Assembly (NCBI RefSeq): GCF_013761175.1
Contig: NZ_JACDUR010000010.1
Location: 186,001 to 250,000, forward strand
Source: Nonomuraea soli
GTDB lineage: Bacteria > Actinomycetota > Actinomycetes > Streptosporangiales > Streptosporangiaceae
DNA: 64,000 nucleotides
Direction of reading: 5' to 3'
In this document: positions 44,781 through 52,889 of the stretch, one piece after another
Numbering within the stretch: the first letter of the stretch is position 1
Layout of the letters: every line of letters begins with the position of its first letter
The notes under the pieces: generated by a model
Told to the model about the DNA's origin: nothing
What the model saw: only the letters and a program-made list of their open reading frames with translations
Database searches by the model: none
Position numbers and translations under genes: made by a program

Positions 44781-45281
44781 ATGACTCTGAAACGATCTCT
44801 GGCGGGCGTAGCGCTCGCGGCGGCCTTAGCGACCGGCGCTTCAGCCGTGCCGGCGGAGGCCGCGACCTCGCTATCCGTGCAGGCCGAGGCGCTGGCCAGG
44901 CCGGCCAACGGGAAGATCCTCTACGCCGGCATCTCCGGCGGTGCGGGGGTGCTGAAGATCAAGAACGGCACGAAGCGGGATGCCGTGGTCACGCTCGTGA
45001 AGGGCAAGACCAAGGCGATCAGCATCTACATCCGGGCCAAGTCCACGGCCAAGGTTTCGTCCGTGGTGGACGGGACCTACCGGATCTACTTCACGTCGGG
45101 CTACCGCTACAGCACGAGCAAGCGGCGATTCACGAAGAGCGCCAGCTACCAGCGGTTCGACGACAGGCTGCGCTTCAGCACGACCTCGACCAGCTACTCG
45201 ATCTGGACGCTCACCCTGCAGGCCGTGGTGGGCGGAAACGCGTCCACCAGTGGGGTGAACCCGAAGGACTTCCCCGTCTGA
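44781..45281 (+). CDS. Exported protein of unknown function
   Basis: 166-residue precursor with a Sec signal peptide (MTLKRSLAGVALAAALATGA then VPAEA, cleavage near residue 27-28). The mature domain of about 139 residues is Lys/Thr/Ser/Tyr-rich and probably beta-stranded (KILYAGISGGAGVLKIKNGT, KAISIYIRAKSTAKVSSV), ending in NPKDFPV. No Cys. No family recognised. It begins 32 bases after the adenylation gene and lacks a strong ribosome site, so co-expression with that operon is possible but unproven. Confidence 0.7.
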   Translation: MTLKRSLAGVALAAALATGASAVPAEAATSLSVQAEALARPANGKILYAGISGGAGVLKIKNGTKRDAVVTLVKGKTKAISIYIRAKSTAKVSSVVDGTYRIYFTSGYRYSTSKRRFTKSASYQRFDDRLRFSTTSTSYSIWTLTLQAVVGGNASTSGVNPKDFPV

Positions 45282-45875
45282 CCCCGGGGGACCGCCGCAC
45301 TGGCGAGTGCGGCTTGCTAGGAAGGTTGATCTGGACGGCGGCGCCCGTCGCCGCCGCCAGAGACACCTCCCATGGGGTGCCATTCCGCGGCCGCCGCGCT
45401 GGGACCACCGTGCAGGGGGAGGGGATACGGGGGTAGGCGATACGGGGGTAGGCAGTGCGGGCCGGGTCGGGCTGGGCCGGGTCGGGCTGGGTGGTGCCGG
45501 GCGGTGGCGGGGGCAGGCTGAGCGGTGGCGGAGGCCAGGCCGAGCGGTGGCTGCAGAGGGCGGGCCAGCACAAGCGGCTGGTTGAGGCGTGCCAAGGCGG
45601 GCGGCTGGCTGAGGCGTGCTAAGGCGAGCGGCCGACTGGGCGGGCCAGCACAGCGGCAGGCGGAGGCGTGGCAAGGTTGGCGGTCGGCTGGGGCGTGCCA
45701 AGGCGGGCGGGGGGTCGGCTGGGATGCGGCAAGGCGGGCGGGGGGTCGGCTGGGGTGTGGCAAGGTGGGCGGCCGGGCGAGGTGTGCCTGGCCCGGCCCT
45801 GTCCCCGTCGCAGGCCTGCTCGTCGCCGGCCTGCTGGTCGGCTGCCTGCCCGTCGCCCGTCTGCTCGTCTCCCGT
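45282..45875. repeat. 594-base GC-rich gap with a minisatellite
   Basis: No gene recognised. From about 45586 to 45780 there are roughly six imperfect copies of a 30-33-base unit built on GGCGTGCCAAGGCGGGCGG and GGGTCGGCTGG. Upstream (45415-45540) are shorter repeats of GATACGGGGGTAGGC and GGGTCGGGCTGG. Downstream (45820-45890), right at the ABC permease stop, CGTCGCCCGTCT-type units recur. The region is one of the most repetitive in the window. Confidence 0.75.
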
Positions 45876-46592
45876 CTACTCGTCGCCCGTGAGGGAGAAC
45901 GACCGCAGGCGCATCCCCGCCAGCACCACCGCCCCCACGGTGACGATCACCAAGGCCGGCACCGCGAACCCGATCGCCACGTCCGACTTCAAGAACGGCA
46001 CATCCGTCAACTGGTCGGCGATCGTCTGCCCCCACTGCTGGATCGAGAACTTCCGCGCCCCCGGCACGAAGGTGCCGATGAGCCCCTCCCAGATCAGCGC
46101 GTACACCACCCCGATGGCCACCGCATGCTTGGTCACCACCCCCAGCAGCAGGAACACCGCCGCGTAGGCGAACCCGGCGACGGTGGCGCCGAGGGCGAAG
46201 CCGAGGGCGATCCCCGCCTCCCCCCGGATGAGGATCCACGCGGCCGCGTAGGTGGGGATGGCCGCGAAGAGCACGAGCATCGTGGCCGCCACGAGGAACT
46301 TGGTCTGCGCGATGACCGGCCGCGAGATCGGCTTGGACAGCAGGTGGATGATGGTGCCGTCGTCGATTTCCGGTGCGATGACGCCGGTGCCCGCGATGAG
46401 CCCGAGCAGCGGCAGCATGGTGCCGATCGAGAAGGCCTGCAGCAGGCTGACGGCGGTGGCCTGGTCGGCGTCGCCGAGCAGGCGCAGGGCGAAGGCCATG
46501 CCGATGAGGAAGACCGGCAGCAGGATGAGCAGGACGATGCGGCGGCGCCCGAGCATGGCGCGGAAGGTGATCCCTGCGACCACGGTGTTCAT
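45876..46592 (-). CDS. ABC transporter permease (second pair)
   Basis: 238 residues with about six membrane segments, ABC-2 type (for example LLILLPVFLIGMAFAL, MLPLLGLIAGTGVIAPEIDDG, FAYAAVFLLLGVV). The phrase APEIDDGTI followed by LLSKPISR is typical of ABC-2 permeases of the NatB/CcmB-like set. ATG 46592 overlaps the ATPase stop by one base. The 3' end runs into minisatellite DNA. Last gene of a four-gene minus-strand operon; cargo unknown. Confidence 0.88.
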   Translation of the reverse strand: MNTVVAGITFRAMLGRRRIVLLILLPVFLIGMAFALRLLGDADQATAVSLLQAFSIGTMLPLLGLIAGTGVIAPEIDDGTIIHLLSKPISRPVIAQTKFLVAATMLVLFAAIPTYAAAWILIRGEAGIALGFALGATVAGFAYAAVFLLLGVVTKHAVAIGVVYALIWEGLIGTFVPGARKFSIQQWGQTIADQLTDVPFLKSDVAIGFAVPALVIVTVGAVVLAGMRLRSFSLTGDE

Positions 46593-47506
46593 CACGCGCT
46601 CCGGTTGATCAGGTAGGCGAAGACGCTCTCCAGGTCCTCGTCGGCGGGCGAGACCTGCTGCAGGTGGATGCCGTTGGCCTGGGCGACCCGTGGCAGCAGC
46701 CAGGTGAAGCGGCGGAACTCGAGCGCCTGGACCTCGAGCCCGTCGGGGCCGAGGGTGACGCCGCCGGTGCTGCCGTCGACGATGAGTGCGGCGGCCAGTT
46801 TGCGGTCGTCGCTGGAGCGGATGCGGAACAGGTGGGGCCGGTCGGTCATGAGCCGCCGGATCTCGCGGAAGTCGCCGGAGGCGGCGTGCCGTCCGGCGAC
46901 GAGCACCTCGATGTGCTGGGCGACTCGCTCGACTTCTTCGAGGATGTGCGAGCTGAACAGGATGGTCTTGCCGGAGGCGCCCATCTGGCGGATGAGGTCC
47001 ATCAGGTGCAGGCGCTGGCGCGGGTCCATGCCGTTGAACGGTTCGTCGAGCAGGAGGACGGCGGGGTCGTGGACGAGGGCGGCGGCGACCTTGACGCGCT
47101 GCTTCATGCCTTTGGAGTAGGTTTCGACGCGCCGGTCGCGGGCGGCTTCCATGTCGACGACGGCCAGCGCCTTGGAGGCGGCGGAGACGGGGTCGGACAT
47201 GCCGTGCAGCTTGGCGGCGGACAGGACGAACTGCCAGCCGGTGAGGAAGCCGTAGACGCCCTCGCGCTCGGGGACCAGGCCGACGTTCCGGTAAATGTGG
47301 TGGTTCTTCCATACCTGGTTACCGTCGAGGGTGACGGTGCCGTTGGATGGGGCGAGAAAGCCCGCCATCATGTGAAGAAGTGTGGATTTTCCGGCGCCGT
47401 TGGGTCCGAGCAGGCCGGTGACGCCCGGCCCGATCGTCATGGTGACGTCGTTGACCGCCACGACGTTGCCGTACCAGCGGGAGACCTGGGAGAGCTCGAT
47501 CTTCAT
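46592..47506 (-). CDS. ABC transporter ATP-binding protein (second pair)
   Basis: 304 residues. Walker A GPNGAGKS at 34-41, signature YSKGMKQRV, Walker B VLLLDEP, D-loop and the switch His in SSHILEEVE are present. The C-terminal 90 residues form the usual extra domain of exporter-type ATPases. ATG 47506 overlaps the upstream permease stop by four bases, which fixes the start against the much longer open frame. Pairs with the permeases on either side. Confidence 0.93.
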   Translation of the reverse strand: MKIELSQVSRWYGNVVAVNDVTMTIGPGVTGLLGPNGAGKSTLLHMMAGFLAPSNGTVTLDGNQVWKNHHIYRNVGLVPEREGVYGFLTGWQFVLSAAKLHGMSDPVSAASKALAVVDMEAARDRRVETYSKGMKQRVKVAAALVHDPAVLLLDEPFNGMDPRQRLHLMDLIRQMGASGKTILFSSHILEEVERVAQHIEVLVAGRHAASGDFREIRRLMTDRPHLFRIRSSDDRKLAAALIVDGSTGGVTLGPDGLEVQALEFRRFTWLLPRVAQANGIHLQQVSPADEDLESVFAYLINRSA

Positions 47507-48366
47507 CGGGCCGCCGCCTTCCGGTATCGCAGGAACAGCGCGCCGAGGGTGAAGGCGATCAGCGCGATCACGATCAGCGCGGGGCCCGGCCCCGGCGGGT
47601 AGGTGCCGCCGCTGGCCACCTCGCCGCCGAACAGCCACACGCGCACCGCGTCGACCAGGAAGAACGGGTTGATCAGCCAGGCCCACTCGGTGGCGGTGGT
47701 GCGCCCGACGGACTCGAAGGTGCCCACGAGGGCGCCCGAGATGGCCAGGCACAACATGTAGACGGCGATCACCGAGGCGACGCCGAGCCCGCGCCGGGGG
47801 GTGAGCGAGGCCAGCAGCAGCCCGACGCCGGCCAGGAGCACGGCGAGCACCAGCGAGGTGAAGAGCCCGGCGGCGAACTGCTGGGTGCGCAGCGGCTCGT
47901 CGGGCATGTCGACGAGCAACTCGCCGACGAACATGAGCACCAGCGGCACCGCCATGAGCAGGAAGAGCGCCAGCACCATGGCCGCGTACTTGGCCAGGAC
48001 GTACTGCGTGACGCCCACCGGCCTCGACAGGTACAGCGGCAGGACCTTGTAGCGCAGGTCGGGCGCCACCGCCGTGGGCGCCTGGGAGGCGAGGAAGATC
48101 GCGGGCACGGCCTGCATGATGGTCGGCATCGAGGTGTACGTCATCGCGGTCTCGTTCATGAGCGTCATGACGACGATCGAGACGACTGCGGGCAGCAGCA
48201 TCACCGTGACCAGGAAGAAGGGCATCACCTTGCTGCGTGCCGGGCGCCCGAGGCCGAAGATGCCGCGCAGGGTGAAGACGAACAGCGCGCGCGTGCCGTA
48301 CGCGGAACCGAGCCTGGCACCGTCGTAGTGACGGTAACCGATGTCGTGGATGACTCCCTCAGACAC
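47503..48366 (-). CDS. ABC transporter permease (first pair)
   Basis: 287 residues with about six membrane helices (VMPFFLVTVMLLPAVVSIVV, KYAAMVLALFLLMAVPLVLMF, and others), ABC-2 type. A cytoplasmic N-terminus begins SEGVIHDIGYRHYDGARLG, a motif seen in a conserved actinobacterial permease family. GTG 48366 lies inside the end of the preceding ATPase gene (eight-base overlap). Confidence 0.9.
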   Translation of the reverse strand: MSEGVIHDIGYRHYDGARLGSAYGTRALFVFTLRGIFGLGRPARSKVMPFFLVTVMLLPAVVSIVVMTLMNETAMTYTSMPTIMQAVPAIFLASQAPTAVAPDLRYKVLPLYLSRPVGVTQYVLAKYAAMVLALFLLMAVPLVLMFVGELLVDMPDEPLRTQQFAAGLFTSLVLAVLLAGVGLLLASLTPRRGLGVASVIAVYMLCLAISGALVGTFESVGRTTATEWAWLINPFFLVDAVRVWLFGGEVASGGTYPPGPGPALIVIALIAFTLGALFLRYRKAAAR

Positions 48367-49267
48367 CTGCCACCTCCTCGCGGAAGACGTCCTCGATGCG
48401 CTGGCGGCCCTGCTCCAGCCTGGTCAGGCAGAGTTCGAGCTCGACCGCCGCGTCGCGGATGGCGTCGTAGGTGCCGGGGCCGTCGACCTTGACCAGGAGC
48501 GCGCGGCCCTGCGGGGTGACGGTCTGGCCGGCCTCGGTGAGCTTGGCGAGCAGCGCGTCGGTGCCCTCTTCGACCTCGACCGTCAGCACGGAGGTGGCCT
48601 GGGTGAAGTCGCCGATCGCGCTGGAGCGCAGCAGCCGCCCGGAGTCGATGACGATCACGTGGTCGCAGACCCGTTCGAGCTCGCCCAGCAGGTGCGAGGT
48701 GACCAGCACGCTGATGCCGAACTCGCTGCCGATGCGCCTGATGAGCGCGAGCATCTCGTCGCGTCCCTGCGGGTCGAGCCCGTTGGTGGGCTCGTCGAGG
48801 AAGACCAGTTGCGGGTCGTGCACCAGGGCCTGGGCCAGTTTGACCCGCTGCTTCATGCCGGTGGAGTAGCCGCCGATCGGGCGGTAGCGCTCTTCGTACA
48901 GTCCCACGTGCCGCAGCACGTCGGCGGCACGCTCGCGCGATGCCGTACGGGGCAGGCCGGACATCTGTCCGAGGTGGACCACCAGCTCGGTGGCCGACAC
49001 GTCGGGTGGCAGGCAGTCGTGCTCGGGCATGTACCCGACGACCCGGCGGATCTGCGCGCCTTGGGTCGCGATGTCGAGGCCGAGCACCTGCGCGCGTCCT
49101 GACGAGGGCGGCAGCAGTCCGAGCAGCATCTTGATGAGCGTGGACTTGCCGGCCCCGTTCGCCCCGACCAGGCCCGTCACGCCGGGTCCGGTCGTGACGG
49201 TGAGCTGGTCCAGCGCGGTGACGCCGGGGAAGCGTTTGGTCAGCCCCTCGGTGACGAGGATGTGCAT
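48359..49267 (-). CDS. ABC transporter ATP-binding protein (first pair)
   Basis: 302 residues. Walker A GANGAGKS at 35-42, signature YSTGMKQRV, Walker B LVFLDEP, switch His in TSHLLGELE. It is about as long as the second ATPase and is similar in order of motifs, so the two pairs probably arose by duplication. ATG 49267 starts MHILVTEGLTKRFPG; upstream in-frame codons are not family-like. First gene of the operon. Confidence 0.93.
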   Translation of the reverse strand: MHILVTEGLTKRFPGVTALDQLTVTTGPGVTGLVGANGAGKSTLIKMLLGLLPPSSGRAQVLGLDIATQGAQIRRVVGYMPEHDCLPPDVSATELVVHLGQMSGLPRTASRERAADVLRHVGLYEERYRPIGGYSTGMKQRVKLAQALVHDPQLVFLDEPTNGLDPQGRDEMLALIRRIGSEFGISVLVTSHLLGELERVCDHVIVIDSGRLLRSSAIGDFTQATSVLTVEVEEGTDALLAKLTEAGQTVTPQGRALLVKVDGPGTYDAIRDAAVELELCLTRLEQGRQRIEDVFREEVAGV

Positions 49268-49307
49268 GATCCGGACCCTACCCGCAGGCTCTTGATCAGG
49301 GCCTCCG

Positions 49308-50252
49308 TCACGCGGAGGATTTCCTCCCTCGTTCCGCGGATTGACCAACTTGAGGCCAGAAGGTCCTTTGGACGATGAGCGTGGCCGTACCTGAGACCAC
49401 CATGCCCGTGATGTTGATCGCGAGTTGCGCGGCCGCGCCGCCCACCGCACCCCAGTCGGCCAGAGCTGTCGCCACGGCCGCGTAGCCCGCCGCCGGGATG
49501 GTCGTGACCGAGATGAAGACGCCGACCAGCGCCGACGACTTGCCCGCGGTGATCGACAGCACGCCCGCCACGCCCGCGAGCAGAGCCACGATGAACGAGA
49601 ACTTGTCGGGCAGCACGATGAACTGCACTTCGGCGTTGAGCTCCAGCATGCTGTGGTTGACCCAGCCGAGCCATGAGGAGACCAGGGCGCACGCGAAGGT
49701 CACCGCGATGCCCACGGAGAACCCGACGATCAGGGTGATCGACGAGCTGCCGATCAGGCGCCACCTGCGCAGCATCAACCCGAAGCAGATGGCCGCCACC
49801 GCGCCGAACTCCGGGCCGAGCACCATCGCGCCGACGATCAGGATCGGGGAGTTCAGCAGCACGCCGATGCCCGCAAGCTGGGTGGCGATGGCGAAGAAGG
49901 CCAGATAGGCCCAGGTGATCCGGGAGTCGCCCTGCACCCGCTGGCGCAGTTCCTCCCAGATCACCGCGTCGTCGCCCTCGCCCGGCGCGTCCTCCTTGGC
50001 CTCCTCCGACGCCCGGGAGATCGACAGGTCGACCTGCTCGACGGCCATCGACCCCTCGGTCTCCAGCCACTTCAGCCGGCCGATGACGGTGTTGGCGGAC
50101 TCGCGAGCCAGGTCGCAGAAGATCAGGTCGCCCTCGGGCCGGCGCGCCGCGCCCGGCAGGACCGCGATGTTGGTGACGCCGGTGCAGCTCTCCAGCGTCT
50201 CCAGCACCTCGTCGGTCCGGCCGGGCGGGCTGACCACTCGCATATGCAGCAC
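49308..50252 (-). CDS. DUF389 membrane protein
   Basis: 314 residues. A cytoplasmic ACT-like N-terminal domain (about 1-105) is followed by about six membrane helices with the DUF389 signature LLNSPILIVGAMVLGPEFGA and the AITAGKSSALVGVFISVTTIPAAGY-type region split by Gly/Pro. Related proteins occur in bacteria and archaea with no settled function. GTG 50252 is taken as start; ATG 50243 is an alternative, and neither has a clear ribosome site. Confidence 0.85.
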   Translation of the reverse strand: MLHMRVVSPPGRTDEVLETLESCTGVTNIAVLPGAARRPEGDLIFCDLARESANTVIGRLKWLETEGSMAVEQVDLSISRASEEAKEDAPGEGDDAVIWEELRQRVQGDSRITWAYLAFFAIATQLAGIGVLLNSPILIVGAMVLGPEFGAVAAICFGLMLRRWRLIGSSSITLIVGFSVGIAVTFACALVSSWLGWVNHSMLELNAEVQFIVLPDKFSFIVALLAGVAGVLSITAGKSSALVGVFISVTTIPAAGYAAVATALADWGAVGGAAAQLAINITGMVVSGTATLIVQRTFWPQVGQSAERGRKSSA

Positions 50253-50290
50253 AACGCCATTGTCGTGTATCCGGTGTTGACGGAACGTTG

Positions 50291-50443
50291 ATGGCCGCGC
50301 GCCAGGCTGCCCCCATGAGACCCACCTGTCATGAACACGGCGAGCAGTGCTGGTTCGCCGCCATCGACGACCGCGAGTGCTGGGGGCGCCTGGCCACCTA
50401 CCTCATGGAGGAGGTCAGGTACGGCGGAGCCGTACGCGTCTGA
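50291..50443 (+). CDS. Possible 50-residue Cys/Trp-containing protein
   Basis: ATG 50291 (or 50315) opens a frame with strong G/C third positions in its second half. It includes MRPTCHEHGEQCWFAAIDDR and ECWGRLATYLMEEVRYGG, with three Cys, two His and two Trp. It overlaps the 3' end of the convergent coaA by 29 bases and starts in the gap upstream of the DUF389 gene. The codon pattern favours real coding; the ribosome site is modest (GGAA at 50282). Family unknown. Confidence 0.4.
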   Translation: MAARQAAPMRPTCHEHGEQCWFAAIDDRECWGRLATYLMEEVRYGGAVRV

Positions 50444-51332
50444 TGGAGTGGTCGGCGCCCTTCTGCAGCACCAGCCCCGCCCTGCCGCGGGTCGGCAGGA
50501 TGTTCTCCACCAGGTTGCGTTCGTTGATGTCGCGCCACACGTTGCGCGCGAAGGTGCTCGCCTCCTCGTGCGACAGGTCGGCGATGAACCTGAAGTAGGA
50601 CTGGGGGTCCTCGAAGGCGGTCTGGCGCAGCTTGTGGAACCGGGCGACGTACCAGTCGCGGATGTCCTCGACGCGGGCGTCGACGTAGATCGAGAAGTCG
50701 AAGTAGTCGCAGACGGCCAGGGCGGTGGGGGGAGCGGGCTGGAGCACGTTCAGCCCCTCGAGAATGAGGATGTCCGGATTTTTCACCAGCTGGGTCTCAC
50801 CCTGGACGATGTCGTACTCCAGGTGGCTGTAGATCGGCGCATGCACCTCGGCGGCGCCCGCCTTCACCTCGGCCACGAAACGCACCAGCGCCCTGCGGTC
50901 GTAGCTCTCGGGGAAGCCCTTGCGCTGCATGATGCCCCTGGCCTCCAGCACCGCGTTCGGGTACAGGAAGCTGTCGGTGGTCACCAGCGCCACGTTCGGG
51001 TGCTCGGGCCAGCGCTTGAGCAGCGTGTGCAGCAGCCGCGCCGTCGTCGACTTGCCGACGGCGACGCTGCCCGCGATGCCCAGGATGTACGGCACGCGCC
51101 GCTCGGGGCCGCCCAGGAAGGCGTTGAGCGCCGTGCTTCGCTGCTTGGACCCGGTGAAGTGCAGGTTCAGCAGCCGGGTGAGGGGGAGGTAGATGTCGGT
51201 GACCTCGGCCAGGTCGATGGGGTCGTCGAGGCCGCGCAGGTCTTCCAGCTCGTCAGCGGTGAGAGTCAAGGGCGTGTTCTTGCGGAGTTCGCTCCACTGC
51301 TCCCTGCTCAGTTCCACGTAGCCGTTATTCAC
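50415..51332 (-). CDS. coaA: Pantothenate kinase, type I
   Basis: First enzyme of CoA synthesis; 305 residues. P-loop GSVAVGKS at 88-95, VTTDSFLYPN, GFPESYD, SHLEYDIV and LILEGLNVLQ are the prokaryotic type I PanK motifs; the family is feedback-inhibited by CoA. ATG 51332 gives MNNGYVELSREQW, a normal start. The gene stands alone on the minus strand, convergent with a possible small gene. Confidence 0.96.
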   Translation of the reverse strand: MNNGYVELSREQWSELRKNTPLTLTADELEDLRGLDDPIDLAEVTDIYLPLTRLLNLHFTGSKQRSTALNAFLGGPERRVPYILGIAGSVAVGKSTTARLLHTLLKRWPEHPNVALVTTDSFLYPNAVLEARGIMQRKGFPESYDRRALVRFVAEVKAGAAEVHAPIYSHLEYDIVQGETQLVKNPDILILEGLNVLQPAPPTALAVCDYFDFSIYVDARVEDIRDWYVARFHKLRQTAFEDPQSYFRFIADLSHEEASTFARNVWRDINERNLVENILPTRGRAGLVLQKGADHSIRRVRLRRT

Positions 51333-51427
51333 GCAGGCAGCCTAACGAGCTGACGTGATCTCGTGCGGGACGGGTCACCGTTCGGCGACTTTGGCGAATT
51401 GCGACATATGGCGATCCGGGCGGTGAC

Positions 51428-51445
51428 GATTAACGTGCGGTGAAC
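51428..51445 (-). promoter_or_regulatory. PHO-box-like direct repeat before the PhoX-like gene
   Basis: On the minus strand, GTTCACC (51439-51445) and GTTAATC (51428-51434) are spaced by exactly 11 bases, the spacing and half-site of actinobacterial PhoP boxes. The element ends 25 bases before the phosphatase start. The second half-site is degenerate. Confidence 0.4.
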
Positions 51446-51470
51446 AACCGCGCTCGGAAAGGCAGCACCC

Positions 51471-52889
51471 ATGGATCGTCGGAGCTTCATCACCGGTGCC
51501 GGAGCCCTCGCCGCGGCCGGCGTGGCCGGGCCGTTCGCAGGCGTCGCCCAGGCGGGGGTGAACGGCGGCCTCAGGCCGGGCCCCGGCTACGGCCCGCTGC
51601 TGCCCGTGCCCGACGAGCGGGACGGGGTCGTCCGCCTCCACCTGCCGCAGGGCTTCAGGTACCGCTCGTTCAACCCCGCGGGTGAGGCGTTCACCGAAGG
51701 TTCCACGACCCCCGGGCGGCACGACGGCATGGCCGCCTTCCACGGCAGGCGCGGCCACGCGATCCTGGTGCGCAACCACGAGGTCAACGGCCCGGTCGGC
51801 GCGTTCGGCGACCCGGCCAAGGCCTACGACCCCGCCGCCGGCGGCGGCACGGCGACGCTGGAGGTCACCCGCTACGGCGAGGTCGTCAGGAGCGGCCCGT
51901 CGCTGAACGGCACCATGATGAACTGCTCGGGCGGACCGATGCCGTGGGGCGCCTGGGTGACGTGCGAGGAGACCGTCAACGGCCCCGACGTGGGCAACGA
52001 CTTCTCCGGCGGCGACAACTCCAAGCTCACCCAGAAGCACGGCTACATCTTCGAGGTGCCGACGGACCGCAGGGCCAGCGCGCAGCCGATCCGGTCGGCC
52101 GGCCGCTTCGCCCACGAGTCGGTGGCCTTCGACCCCAGCTCGGGGGCGCTGTTCCTGAGCGAGGACAACTTCGCCTTCCCCAGCGGCTTCTACCGTTACC
52201 TGCCGCCCAGGCACCCGATGGCGGCCAGGAGGCTGCTCGACGGCGGCAGGCTGCAGATGCTCGCCGTGAAGGGCGAGCCGAACAAGGACCTGTCGGTCGG
52301 ACAGCAGCCGGGCGCCAGCTACAAGGTCACCTGGGTGGACATCGACGACCCCGACCCCACCTTCACCGGCACGCCCAGCAACGACACCGCCATCCAGGCC
52401 GTCGGCCTGCAGGGGCGGGCCAAGGGCGCGGCGGGATTCTCCCGGCTGGAAGGCGCGATCTTCCACCACGGGACGATCTACTTCGTCTCCACGCAGGGCG
52501 GCGCCACCGCCCCCGGCGACACCCCGCCGTCGGGCTTCGGCAAGGGCCGCGGCCAGGTGTGGGCCTACGAGACCTGGAGCAACACGCTGAAGCTGGTCTA
52601 CGAGTCGCCCGGCTCGACCGTGCTCGACCTGCCCGACAACGTGACCACCAGCAACCGGGGCACGCTCGTGCTCTGCGAGGACGGCGGAGGCGACAACTAC
52701 CTGCGCGGCCTCACCCGCCAGGGCGAGATCTTCGACTTCTCGCGCCTGGTCGCGGTCTCCGGCGACTCCGGCGCGGAGTTCGCCGGCTCCAGCTTCGGGC
52801 CGGGAGGGCACACGCTGTACGTCAACGTGCAGTCCTCCCAGGGCCGCTCCTTCGCGATCTGGGGTCCCTGGCACCGGGGCGGCTTCTAG
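51471..52889 (+). CDS. Tat-exported PhoX-family alkaline phosphatase (DUF839)
   Basis: 472 residues. A twin-arginine signal (MDRRSFITGAGALAAAGVAG) is followed by a beta-propeller of the PhoX/DUF839 family: LVRNHEVNG, MMNCSGGPMPWGAWVTCEET, GRFAHESVAFDPSSG, FLSEDN, and DLPDNVTTSNRGTLVLCEDG. PhoX enzymes are calcium/iron phosphatases that release phosphate outside the cell; the conserved Cys in NCSGG matches the iron ligand. AAAGG lies upstream of ATG 51471. A PHO-box-like repeat fits phosphate control. It shares the four bases CTAG at its stop with the convergent VOC gene. Confidence 0.9.
   Translation: MDRRSFITGAGALAAAGVAGPFAGVAQAGVNGGLRPGPGYGPLLPVPDERDGVVRLHLPQGFRYRSFNPAGEAFTEGSTTPGRHDGMAAFHGRRGHAILVRNHEVNGPVGAFGDPAKAYDPAAGGGTATLEVTRYGEVVRSGPSLNGTMMNCSGGPMPWGAWVTCEETVNGPDVGNDFSGGDNSKLTQKHGYIFEVPTDRRASAQPIRSAGRFAHESVAFDPSSGALFLSEDNFAFPSGFYRYLPPRHPMAARRLLDGGRLQMLAVKGEPNKDLSVGQQPGASYKVTWVDIDDPDPTFTGTPSNDTAIQAVGLQGRAKGAAGFSRLEGAIFHHGTIYFVSTQGGATAPGDTPPSGFGKGRGQVWAYETWSNTLKLVYESPGSTVLDLPDNVTTSNRGTLVLCEDGGGDNYLRGLTRQGEIFDFSRLVAVSGDSGAEFAGSSFGPGGHTLYVNVQSSQGRSFAIWGPWHRGGF

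Noticed and set aside
45586..45780. 30-33-base repeats considered as a CRISPR array
   Set aside because: Copies are directly adjacent with no unique spacers, and no cas genes are present.
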